Source: RGIG4103 sp045644605 | GTDB taxonomy: Bacteria > Bacillota > Clostridia > RUG12999 | DNA length: 6,658 nucleotides | NCBI GenBank assembly: GCA_045644605.1 | Contig: JAZRHB010000101.1 | Location: forward strand, 1-6,658 | Direction: 5' to 3' | Shown: piece by piece, positions 1 through 6,617 of the stretch | Layout of the letters: every line of letters begins with the position of its first letter | Position numbering within the stretch: position 1 is the first letter of the stretch | Position numbers and translations under genes: made by a program | The notes under the pieces: generated by a model | Seen by the model: only the letters and a program-made list of their open reading frames with translations | The model's database searches: none | Told to the model about the DNA's origin: nothing

Positions 1-1469
1 TTGAAAGGGTTATTGAAATCGGAATTGAATCCAAAAACGAGCTTGGCGATATCGGCGTAAAACGCCTTATCCTTGAAATTATGGGCAGATACAGTAATAT
101 TCTGCTTGTAAATGAAAATGGTGCTATTTCTGATTGCGTACGCAAAATTGATGCATCAGCACCTGGAGAGCGCATACTTCTTCCTGGTGTTAAATATGAG
201 TTTCCACCAAAGCAAAATAAGGTTTCGCCGCTTGAAACGAATTTCGATGAGATACTCCATATTGTTTCGTCCTGCGGTGATGATGATAAAATGGACAAAC
301 ACATTTTAAATTCCTTTGCCGGACTTTCTCCTACAGTGTCACGCGATTTTGTTTATGCGGCAAAAGGTGATATGGATGCACAAGGGATGAGCTTTGACGA
401 TAACGATAAAGCCGTTCTTGCAAAGCATATTGCCAAAATGTTTGATAAAATAAAAAGTGCTGAATTTGAACCGGTTATCATAAACAATGATGATAATGTG
501 CCGTTTGATTTTTCGTGTTTTGATTTAAAACAGTATGACAAAAAGCAACGGGTTCCCGCCCTTTGCGAGGTGCTTGATAGTTTTTATATTGAACGTGAAA
601 TACGTCAGCGGTTAAATCAGAAAAGTGCAGAAATTTCAAAAACAGTTTCCAACCTGCTTGCACGATACAGAAAAAAGGCGCTTTTGCAGCAGCAGGATAT
701 TGAAAACTCAAAGCAAATGGACCGATATAAGCTTTACGGCGACCTTATTACTGCAAACATATACAGAATAAATCCGGGCGATACAAGACTTATTGCACAG
801 AACTTTTATGATGAAAACCTGCCCGAAATCGAAATACCGCTTGACGCTCATCTGTCTCCGGCTAAAAATGCAAACAGGTATTATACAAAATACAATAAGC
901 TGAAAAGCACCTCCATTCATGCGGCAGCACAGCTTGAGATTACCAATGCGGATATTGAATATCTGATGAATGTAGAGGCTTCTATTGAAGCCTGCGAAAA
1001 TATGCACGATATTGCCGAAATCCGCCGCGAACTTGAAGCAGGCGGATATATAAAGCCACCGAAAAATGCGGGCAAACCGAAAAAGGATGACACGGTTATT
1101 TTAAATAAATTCATCAGCTCCGACGGGTTTGAAATTTATGTTGGTAAAACCAGCCGTCAGAACGATTATCTGACAACAAAGTTTGCACGTTCCCGTGATA
1201 TATGGATGCATACAAAAAACATTCCCGGTTCACATACGGTTATATCTACCGGCGGAAAAGAAGTTCCGGACAAAACTCTTGAAGAAGCAGCAAACCTGGC
1301 GGCGTATTATTCAAAAGCACGTCAGAGCGCCGGCGTTGCCGTTGATTATACCGAAATTAAAAATGTTAAAAAGCCGTCGGGCGCAAAACCCGGTATGGTT
1401 ATATACGAGGAGTATTTTACAATTTACGTTACTCCCGATGAAGAAAAAGTGAAAGAGATGTCAAAATGA
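1..1469 (+). CDS. rqcH: RqcH/NFACT-family ribosome quality control protein (5'-truncated by window edge)
   Basis: Family role: RqcH (bacterial Rqc2/NEMF homologue, formerly annotated FbpA, fibronectin-binding protein) binds 50S subunits that carry stalled peptidyl-tRNA and recruits tRNA-Ala to add an alanine tail that marks the peptide for degradation. Seen here: the frame is open from base 3, with no stop or ribosome binding site before the ATG at 81, so that ATG is internal and the true start lies upstream. About 488 residues are visible; comparison with homologues of about 570-585 suggests roughly 95 are missing. Fragment residues 1-2 are ER, at the place of the family's DR motif, and IMGRYSN follows at about 26-32. 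A helix-hairpin-helix-like stretch (GLSPTVSRD) is near 106, and charged coiled-coil segments lie at about 190-245 and 300-350. The C-terminal NFACT-R domain at about 368-478 carries VGKTSRQNDYLT and DIWMHTKNIPGSH. The stop overlaps the queA start (ATGA), implying one transcript and coupled translation. The identity is very secure; the function is taken from the family. Confidence 0.95.
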   Translation, partial: ERVIEIGIESKNELGDIGVKRLILEIMGRYSNILLVNENGAISDCVRKIDASAPGERILLPGVKYEFPPKQNKVSPLETNFDEILHIVSSCGDDDKMDKHILNSFAGLSPTVSRDFVYAAKGDMDAQGMSFDDNDKAVLAKHIAKMFDKIKSAEFEPVIINNDDNVPFDFSCFDLKQYDKKQRVPALCEVLDSFYIEREIRQRLNQKSAEISKTVSNLLARYRKKALLQQQDIENSKQMDRYKLYGDLITANIYRINPGDTRLIAQNFYDENLPEIEIPLDAHLSPAKNANRYYTKYNKLKSTSIHAAAQLEITNADIEYLMNVEASIEACENMHDIAEIRRELEAGGYIKPPKNAGKPKKDDTVILNKFISSDGFEIYVGKTSRQNDYLTTKFARSRDIWMHTKNIPGSHTVISTGGKEVPDKTLEEAANLAAYYSKARQSAGVAVDYTEIKNVKKPSGAKPGMVIYEEYFTIYVTPDEEKVKEMSK

Positions 1470-2491
1470 AACTTGATTTATTTGATTACTATCTTCCCGA
1501 AGAGCTTATTGCACAGACCCCGCTTGAGCAGCGTGACACATCACGTCTTTTAAAGCTTGATAGACAAAGCGGTGAAGTTAAACACGGAAGCTTTCGGGAT
1601 ATTAAAAATTATCTTAAAAAAGGCGACTGCCTTATTCTTAACGACACAAGGGTTATCCCCGCAAGACTTTACGGTCAGCGCGAGGATTCCGGTGCAGAAA
1701 TTGAATTTTTACTGCTTAAACGTATTTCAACAACTGACTGGGAAGTAATTGTTCGTCCCGGCAAGAAGCTGAAAGAAGGCAGACGAGTAGTTTTCGGCGG
1801 CGGAAAGCTGAAAGCCGAAATAATGGAAGTGCTTGAAACAGGCAACCGTGTTGTCCGTTTTGAATTTGACGGTGTTTTTGAAAATATTCTTGAAGAGCTT
1901 GGCGAAATGCCGCTCCCCCATTACATAACACATAAGCTTGAAGATAAAAACAGATATCAGACGGTTTATGCAAAATATGACGGGTCGGCGGCGGCACCGA
2001 CAGCAGGGCTTCATTTTACACCCGAGCTTATGGACGAAATTCGGGAAATGGGCGTTAATATTGCATATGTTACCCTGCACGTAGGACTTGGTACGTTCCG
2101 TCCGGTTAAGGTGGAAAATATCGAAGAACACGAAATGCACAGCGAATATTATATTATGCCCGAAGAAACCGCAAAGGTTATTAATGAAACCAAGGCAAAC
2201 GGCGGCAGGGTTATTGCCGTTGGTACAACCTCGTGCAGAACACTTGAATCCGTTGCGGATGAAAACGGCACGGTACGTCCGTGTAGCGGAAGTACGGATA
2301 TATTCATTTATCCGGGATATAAATTCAAGCTTATTGACGGACTTATAACCAATTTCCATTTGCCGAAATCCACACTTATAATGTTGGTAAGCACGTTTGC
2401 CGGACGCGAAAATACAATGAATGCTTATAAAGAGGCTGTTACCGAAAAATACAGATTTTTCAGTTTCGGCGATTCAATGATAATTATATAA
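1466..2491 (+). CDS. queA: S-adenosylmethionine:tRNA ribosyltransferase-isomerase (QueA)
   Basis: QueA transfers and isomerises the ribosyl part of SAM onto preQ1 already inserted at position 34 of tRNAs with GUN anticodons (Asn, Asp, His, Tyr), giving epoxyqueuosine, the penultimate step of queuosine synthesis in the cytoplasm. The 341-residue length is normal for Firmicutes. Family motifs occur in order: NDTRVIPARL (59-68), LPHYI (150-154), RYQTVYA (163-169), PTAGLHFT (178-185), HVGLGTF (205-211), GTTSCRTLE (253-261), NFHLPKSTL (296-304), and a FFSFGDSM end. No break or missing block is seen. The ATG shares bases with the TGA of rqcH. The only Shine-Dalgarno candidate is GAGATG at 1455-1460, five bases upstream and inside rqcH, so translation is probably coupled to rqcH. 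A hairpin terminator follows at once, making queA the last gene of this operon. No other queuosine gene is in view. Confidence 0.97.
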   Translation: MKLDLFDYYLPEELIAQTPLEQRDTSRLLKLDRQSGEVKHGSFRDIKNYLKKGDCLILNDTRVIPARLYGQREDSGAEIEFLLLKRISTTDWEVIVRPGKKLKEGRRVVFGGGKLKAEIMEVLETGNRVVRFEFDGVFENILEELGEMPLPHYITHKLEDKNRYQTVYAKYDGSAAAPTAGLHFTPELMDEIREMGVNIAYVTLHVGLGTFRPVKVENIEEHEMHSEYYIMPEETAKVINETKANGGRVIAVGTTSCRTLESVADENGTVRPCSGSTDIFIYPGYKFKLIDGLITNFHLPKSTLIMLVSTFAGRENTMNAYKEAVTEKYRFFSFGDSMIII

Positions 2492-2496
2492 TAATG

Positions 2497-2525
2497 AAAA
2501 GCACCTTTTCAAAAGGTGCTTTTTT
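2497..2525. terminator. Bidirectional rho-independent terminator between queA and dpaB
   Basis: The sequence is a near-complete inverted repeat. GCACC at 2501-2505 pairs with GGTGC at 2515-2519 and is extended inward and outward by A-T pairs (arms 2497-2509 and 2511-2523). The innermost pairs must open to form the loop. A run of six T follows on the plus strand (2520-2525). On the minus strand the hairpin is followed by TTTTC and then AT-rich DNA. It begins six bases after the queA stop and ends four bases before the dpaB stop position, so it can end both convergent transcripts. Confidence 0.9.
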
Positions 2526-2528
2526 ACG

Positions 2529-3107
2529 TCATCTAATTATCGGCTGAAGTTGTTTCCCTTCAACTGCCGCAATTGTTGCAGGCACGATAAGATTGAAATC
2601 TGCAATCATTGAGTTTGGTTTTTTTATCGGGTCATCCTGACCGTATGGAACAAAATATATGTTCTTTGCAAGAAGAAGCTGACCGATATTTCTTGCTGAT
2701 GCGCCAAGCGCATCGTTTGTTGAAACTGCCACTATAAGCGGTTTTAAGTTGCGCAGGTGCGCTTTTGCCGCCATTGTGACACATGTATCATTAATGCCGT
2801 TTGCAAGCTTTGAAATTGTGTTTCCTGTACACGGTGCAATTATAAGTGCATCAAGAAGCTTTTTAGGTCCAATGGGTTCCGCATTCTTGATTGTTGATAT
2901 AACGGAGTTTCCCGACAGTTCCTCCATTTTTGATTTAAAATGCTCGGCGCTGCCGAACCTAGTGTCCGTTTTTTCTACAATTTCGCTCATAATGGGTATT
3001 ACGTTTGCACCGGCTTCTTTAATATTTGTTATCTGGTTTATTGCTGTTTCAAGCGTGCAAAACGAACCCGTAACCGCAAATCCGACCGTAAGCCCTTCTA
3101 AATTCAT
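2529..3107 (-). CDS. dpaB: Dipicolinate synthase subunit B (flavoprotein-fold subunit)
   Basis: DpaB (SpoVFB) is the second subunit of dipicolinate synthase, which oxidises the lysine-pathway intermediate dihydrodipicolinate to dipicolinic acid in the mother cell. DPA then enters the forespore and is stored with calcium. The 192-residue protein is close to the roughly 200 of Bacillus subtilis. Recognisable conserved stretches are TGSFCT (13-18, start of the flavoprotein fold), TDTRFG (47-52), APCTGNT (91-97), STNDALG (129-135) and PYGQDDP (154-160) followed by IKKPNSM. The start at 3107 is supported by a strong Shine-Dalgarno GGGGGAGGTG (complement of 3115-3124), with seven bases between it and the ATG. 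It lies 20 bases after dpaA, so the two form one operon. It ends at the terminator shared with queA; the aspartate-pathway genes (asd, dapG, dapA) that follow this pair in B. subtilis are absent here. Confidence 0.96.
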   Translation of the reverse strand: MNLEGLTVGFAVTGSFCTLETAINQITNIKEAGANVIPIMSEIVEKTDTRFGSAEHFKSKMEELSGNSVISTIKNAEPIGPKKLLDALIIAPCTGNTISKLANGINDTCVTMAAKAHLRNLKPLIVAVSTNDALGASARNIGQLLLAKNIYFVPYGQDDPIKKPNSMIADFNLIVPATIAAVEGKQLQPIIR

Positions 3108-3127
3108 AAACCTGCACCTCCCCCTTT

Positions 3128-3979
3128 TTAAATCTCATTTACTATATTGATAACCGTATCTGCTATTATTTCACCTGCCGAATGAGGCGATGCCTTCCCT
3201 GGAAGAGCAAGCGCCCATATAACGTTTATCCCCTGTTTTTTTGCCGCATCAAAATCCACCCCTCCGGGACTTGAAGCAAGGTCAATAATTAATGCATCAC
3301 CATGCATCTGTTTAAGCACGCTTTTATCAAATATCATATACGGTACGGTATTAAAAATAAGCGGATATTCATGTGCCGTTTCGGCTATACGGCTTGTGGC
3401 TATGGGGGTATATCCATATACTTTTATCCACGCAAGGTCAGAGCATTTTCTTGCACTGCAGGTTACATCGGCGCCAATGCCGGAAAGCATTTTTGCAAGG
3501 ACTTTTCCTATTCTGCCAAACCCCACTATAAGAACTTTCATTCCACTTAGTGTGCATTGCAGGTGCCGCATTGATATTTCAATTGCGCCTTCAGCTGTCG
3601 GAACTGCATTTAAAACGGCAAATTCTTCCCTTTCAAGATAATCGGTATATTGCATACCTTTTTCATCAAGCGCCTGTTTTAGTGCCGTCGAAAGCTTGCC
3701 GCCCATTACAACAGCATCTTTTTCAAGTGCCGAAACAAATACGTCTATACTGATGCTTGGAATGCAGTTTATTCCATAGTCGTCTGATGCAGGAAGACCA
3801 AGAAGCACTATTTTTGCACCGGAAAGCGCACCCTCAGCTGATGATGCCAGAACCGCATCTTTATACAGTGTTTCTTTATTAAACCCGAAAAGATGCACTT
3901 CAAATCCATTTTTCTGAAGATGCCGCGCCGCCGATACCTGACGCATATCCCCGCCTATTACCGCTACTTTTTTAGCCAT
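3128..3979 (-). CDS. dpaA: Dipicolinate synthase subunit A (Rossmann-fold subunit)
   Basis: DpaA (SpoVFA) is the NAD(P)-binding subunit that works with DpaB to make dipicolinic acid during sporulation. The 283 residues are near the family's usual length of about 295. Visible features are an N-terminal KVAVIGGDMRQ (4-14), typical of DpaA; LNAVPTAEGAI (123-133); a classical dinucleotide-binding glycine motif VGFGRIG (152-158); NTVPYMIF (210-217); DLASSPGG (233-240); and a conserved tail around ALPGKASPHSAGEI (258-271). The start at 3979 has the Shine-Dalgarno AAAGGA (complement of 3989-3994) nine bases upstream, and the protein begins directly with the first Rossmann strand, so no longer start is needed. 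It is the first gene of the dpaAB operon. A sigma-K-like promoter lies about 37 bases upstream of the ATG, as expected for a late mother-cell gene. Confidence 0.96.
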   Translation of the reverse strand: MAKKVAVIGGDMRQVSAARHLQKNGFEVHLFGFNKETLYKDAVLASSAEGALSGAKIVLLGLPASDDYGINCIPSISIDVFVSALEKDAVVMGGKLSTALKQALDEKGMQYTDYLEREEFAVLNAVPTAEGAIEISMRHLQCTLSGMKVLIVGFGRIGKVLAKMLSGIGADVTCSARKCSDLAWIKVYGYTPIATSRIAETAHEYPLIFNTVPYMIFDKSVLKQMHGDALIIDLASSPGGVDFDAAKKQGINVIWALALPGKASPHSAGEIIADTVINIVNEI

Positions 3980-3998
3980 ATATCCACTTCCTTTATTG

Positions 3999-4027
3999 AT
4001 GCATTAATATATTAATATATTATGCAT
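3999..4027. repeat. AT-rich tandem repeat bounded by ATGCAT palindromes
   Basis: Two copies of the 8-base unit TTAATATA (4004-4011 and 4012-4019), plus a partial third starting at 4020, are bounded by the self-complementary hexamer ATGCAT at 3999-4004 and 4022-4027. The block covers the -10 element and likely start site of the predicted dpaA promoter. It could be a protein-binding site, an easily melted promoter region, or chance in AT-rich DNA; the sequence cannot decide. Confidence 0.4.
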
Positions 4028-4043
4028 TTTTCTCATTTGCGGT
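4016..4043 (-). promoter_or_regulatory. Sigma-K-type promoter candidate for dpaAB
   Basis: Reading the minus strand, AC (4043-4042) is followed after 17 bases by CATAATATA (4024-4016). This fits the Bacillus sigma-K consensus AC-N17-CATAnnnTA at every specified base. The predicted start falls near 4009, giving a leader of about 30 bases with the dpaA Shine-Dalgarno inside it. In B. subtilis the spoVF (dpaAB) operon is known to be read by sigma-K, so site and gene agree. The AT-richness of the region makes a chance -10 possible. Confidence 0.6.
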
Positions 4044-4046
4044 TAC

Positions 4047-4075
4047 TTGCGTTTTTTATATTTTTGGATTATAAT
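4047..4075 (+). promoter_or_regulatory. Vegetative (sigma-A-type) promoter candidate for the GTPase-NYN gene
   Basis: TTGCGT (4047-4052) and a perfect TATAAT (4070-4075) are separated by the ideal 17 bases. The -35 keeps only the TTG core, so strength should be moderate. The expected start near 4082 leaves a short leader of about 25 bases containing the Shine-Dalgarno AAGGA (4095-4099), seven bases before the ATG at 4107. No attenuator hairpin or leader peptide of the kind found upstream of tet(M) fits in this short leader. Confidence 0.65.
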
Positions 4076-4106
4076 AGGTATATAGATTTTTAATAAGGAT
4101 TACGAT

Positions 4107-6617
4107 ATGAAAAGATTATGTATTGGAATACTTGCCCATGTTGACAGCGGTAAAACCACCCTTTGCGAAGGGCTTTTATTTGCCGCAGGTGAAATCCGGA
4201 AACTTGGCAGGGTTGACCATAAGGATGCTTTCCTTGATACAAATGAAATAGAACGCGACAGAGGAATTACAATTTTCTCCAAGCAGGCAATTATAAATGC
4301 GTTTGATACGAAAATAAGCTTGCTTGACACTCCGGGACACGTGGATTTTTCGGCTGAAACCGAACGGACACTACGTGTGCTTGATTATGCCATTTTAGTA
4401 ATAAGCGGGTCGGAAGGTGTGCAGAGCCATACAAAAACCCTTTGGAATTTACTTTCTTATTACGGCGTACCTACATTTATTTTTGTAAACAAAATGGATT
4501 TGCCCGAAACAAATCGTGAAAATATACTTTCCGAGCTTCAAAGTGAGCTTTCCTCCGGATGTCTTGATTTTGAAAATTTAGATTTTGAACAGGCTGCAAC
4601 GCTTGATGATGTGCTGTTTGAAGAATATATGGAAAGGGACTCTTTGTCTGAAAGCTCCATTAAGAATGCAATTGCAGGACGCAAAATATTCCCCTGCTTT
4701 TTCGGGTCGGCACTTAAAAATGAGGGTGTTGATTCTTTTCTTGAAAATGTTTGTAAGTTTACATCCGAAAAGAAATCAAAAGAAGAATTTGGTGCAAAAG
4801 TATTTAAGATTTCCGAAGATGAGCGGGGCGTACGCCTTACGCATATAAAAATAACAAGCGGAAGTCTTAAAGTTAAAAGTGTTATTGGCGACAATAAGAT
4901 AAATGAAATACGCATATATTCAGGTGTTAAATACACTCCTGCTCAGGAGGTTTTTGCCGGCGAGGTTGCGGCGGTTACCGGTCTTCCCGAAAGCTATCCC
5001 GGAATGGGACTTGGCAGCGAGCCGGACAGCGGTGAGCTTACTATGGAGCCGGTATTTACCTACAGCGTGGTTTTGCCGGATGGCAGTGATGTTCATACCG
5101 CCCTGACGGCACTTCGTAAAATAGAGCAGGAAGAAACGCAGATGCACGTTATTTATAACGAGCTGCTTCAAAAAATTGACGTGCAGATTATGGGAATGGT
5201 TCAGCTTGAAGTATTAAAACGCATACTTGCCGACAGATTTTCCATTGATATTGAATTTGAACACGGAAGCATTATATATAAAGAAACCATTGCAAATTCG
5301 GTTGAAGGTGTCGGACATTACGAGCCGCTACGCCATTATTCCGAAGTTCATTTGCTTCTTGAACCGGGAAAATGCGGCAGTGGGCTTGTTTTTAAATCCG
5401 CCTGCAGTGAGGATGTGCTTGACCGCAACTGGCAACGTCTTATAATGACACATCTTAAAGAAAAAACTCATCTTGGGGTGCTTACAGGCTCTCCCATTAC
5501 GGATATGAAGATAACACTTGTAAACGGACGTGCACATCAGAAGCATACCGAGGGCGGTGATTTCCGTCAGTCGACATACCGTGCTGTTCGTCAGGGACTT
5601 ATGCAGGCTGAAAGCGTACTTCTTGAGCCATATTACAATTTTGTGCTTGAAGTACCGCTTGACAAAACAGGCCGTGCAATGACAGACCTTCAGCAGATGG
5701 GTGCGGAGTGGGATTCTCCGATAACGAAGGAAACAACTACCGTTATTTCAGGAAGAGCCCCTGTTTCACGAGTGCGTGACTATCACCTTGAGGTGATTTC
5801 GTATACGCACGGAGAAGGCACTCTTTCAGTAAGTTTTGGCGGATATATGCCGTGTCAGAATGCGGATGAAGTTATTGAAAAAATCGGGTACAATGCCGAG
5901 GCGGATACACTAAACAGCGCCGATTCCGTATTTTGCGAGCGTGGTGCCGGATTTACAGTTAAATGGAATGAGGTTTATGATTATATGCATATCCCGCTGC
6001 TTTCTGATAAAAAGAAAGAAAATGAGCCGATAGTGCGTAAATACGAAAAGATTACCGCAAGCGAGGAAGAGCTTTTAAAGATATATGAAAGTGTGTACGG
6101 AAAGATAAAGCGCGAGCTTCCGCGCCCTATGAAAACGCCAAAAACACCGAAACCGTATAAAGAAAAGCCAATTGCTACTATTAAGACGTATCTTCTTATT
6201 GACGGATATAATATTATTTTTGCATCCGATGAGCTTAAAGGAATTGCCGCTGACAGCTTCGATGCGGCACGCGAAATCCTTATCCGCAAGGTATGCAATT
6301 ACAAGGCAGTACGTCCGTACAATATAATTCTGGTGTTTGATGCGTATAAGGTGAAAGGCGCAAAACGGGAAATTGAAGAAATAAGCGGTATTACCGTAGT
6401 ATATACAAAAGAAGCGGAAACCGCCGATGCTTATATTGAAAAAACGTCGAAAGAGCTTTCAAAAAACTATCGCGTAAGGGTTGCTACCTCCGACGGACTT
6501 GAACAGATTATTATTTTCAGTCATGGCGCTATGCGAATCCCCGCATCGGAATTCTGGGCGGAAGTGAACACCGCCGAGGATGAAATAAGGGAATTTATAA
6601 AAGAATATAACAAGTAA
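4107..6617 (+). CDS. EF-G/TetM-like translational GTPase fused to a C-terminal YacP/Rae1-type NYN nuclease domain
   Basis: The 836-residue protein joins two modules. Residues 1 to about 600 form a translation-factor GTPase of the TetM/EF-G class. The GTP-binding motifs are AHVDSGKT (10-17), RGIT (52-55), DTPGH (74-78, with the catalytic-type His78), NKMD (128-131) and SAL (201-203). Domain II starts near KVFKI (231-235), domain III spans about 315-395, domain IV about 396-540 with tip GRAHQKHTEGGDF (474-486), and domain V about 540-600 (GRAPVS at 549-554). A segment I cannot assign (606-628, SVFCERGAGF then W620 and YMH) and a Lys/Pro-rich linker (671-693) lead to the NYN domain. That domain has DGYN (699-702), FDA (Asp745), EAETAD (769-774, ending in Asp774) and TSD (Asp796), the acidic positions shared with Rae1, a ribosome-associated mRNA endonuclease. 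TetM is about 640 residues, so the nuclease is an addition. The start is supported by AAGGA seven bases upstream. The gene stands alone between its own promoter and terminator. Tetracycline protection is unlikely because the TetM tip loop is not conserved. A role in ribosome rescue or A-site mRNA cleavage is inference. Confidence 0.9.
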   Translation: MKRLCIGILAHVDSGKTTLCEGLLFAAGEIRKLGRVDHKDAFLDTNEIERDRGITIFSKQAIINAFDTKISLLDTPGHVDFSAETERTLRVLDYAILVISGSEGVQSHTKTLWNLLSYYGVPTFIFVNKMDLPETNRENILSELQSELSSGCLDFENLDFEQAATLDDVLFEEYMERDSLSESSIKNAIAGRKIFPCFFGSALKNEGVDSFLENVCKFTSEKKSKEEFGAKVFKISEDERGVRLTHIKITSGSLKVKSVIGDNKINEIRIYSGVKYTPAQEVFAGEVAAVTGLPESYPGMGLGSEPDSGELTMEPVFTYSVVLPDGSDVHTALTALRKIEQEETQMHVIYNELLQKIDVQIMGMVQLEVLKRILADRFSIDIEFEHGSIIYKETIANSVEGVGHYEPLRHYSEVHLLLEPGKCGSGLVFKSACSEDVLDRNWQRLIMTHLKEKTHLGVLTGSPITDMKITLVNGRAHQKHTEGGDFRQSTYRAVRQGLMQAESVLLEPYYNFVLEVPLDKTGRAMTDLQQMGAEWDSPITKETTTVISGRAPVSRVRDYHLEVISYTHGEGTLSVSFGGYMPCQNADEVIEKIGYNAEADTLNSADSVFCERGAGFTVKWNEVYDYMHIPLLSDKKKENEPIVRKYEKITASEEELLKIYESVYGKIKRELPRPMKTPKTPKPYKEKPIATIKTYLLIDGYNIIFASDELKGIAADSFDAAREILIRKVCNYKAVRPYNIILVFDAYKVKGAKREIEEISGITVVYTKEAETADAYIEKTSKELSKNYRVRVATSDGLEQIIIFSHGAMRIPASEFWAEVNTAEDEIREFIKEYNK

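Noticed and set aside
81..1469. ATG at 81 as the true start of the NFACT protein
   Set aside because: The frame is open to the window edge, the 26 codons before it encode conserved RqcH sequence (ERVIEI to LILEIM), and no ribosome binding site precedes the ATG.
1727..2359. Open frame of 210 codons on the minus strand inside queA
   Set aside because: It is fully antisense to a well-conserved gene, has no Shine-Dalgarno before its ATG, and its Cys/Phe-rich, motif-free translation is typical of a shadow frame.
2749..3150. Open frame of 133 codons on the plus strand opposite dpaB
   Set aside because: It mirrors dpaB codons and has a hydrophobic translation without domain motifs. It would also cross the dpaA-dpaB gap, where the only strong ribosome binding site reads on the minus strand.
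3980..4106. Riboswitch, T-box or small RNA in the divergent intergenic region
   Set aside because: The 127 bases are mostly AT repeat and promoter boxes. No stable GC-containing hairpin or terminator is visible, and both predicted leaders are only about 25-30 bases.
4538..4936. Open frame of 132 codons on the minus strand inside the GTPase gene
   Set aside because: It lies antisense to domains I-II of the GTPase, with a low-complexity Ser/Leu-rich translation and no recognisable family.
4107..5900. Acquired tetracycline-resistance gene (tet(M)/tet(O) type)
   Set aside because: The TetM tip loop is missing, there is a nuclease fusion, no attenuator leader, and no transposon or integrase remains nearby. 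Base composition looks like the neighbouring genes, so a resident translation factor fits better.
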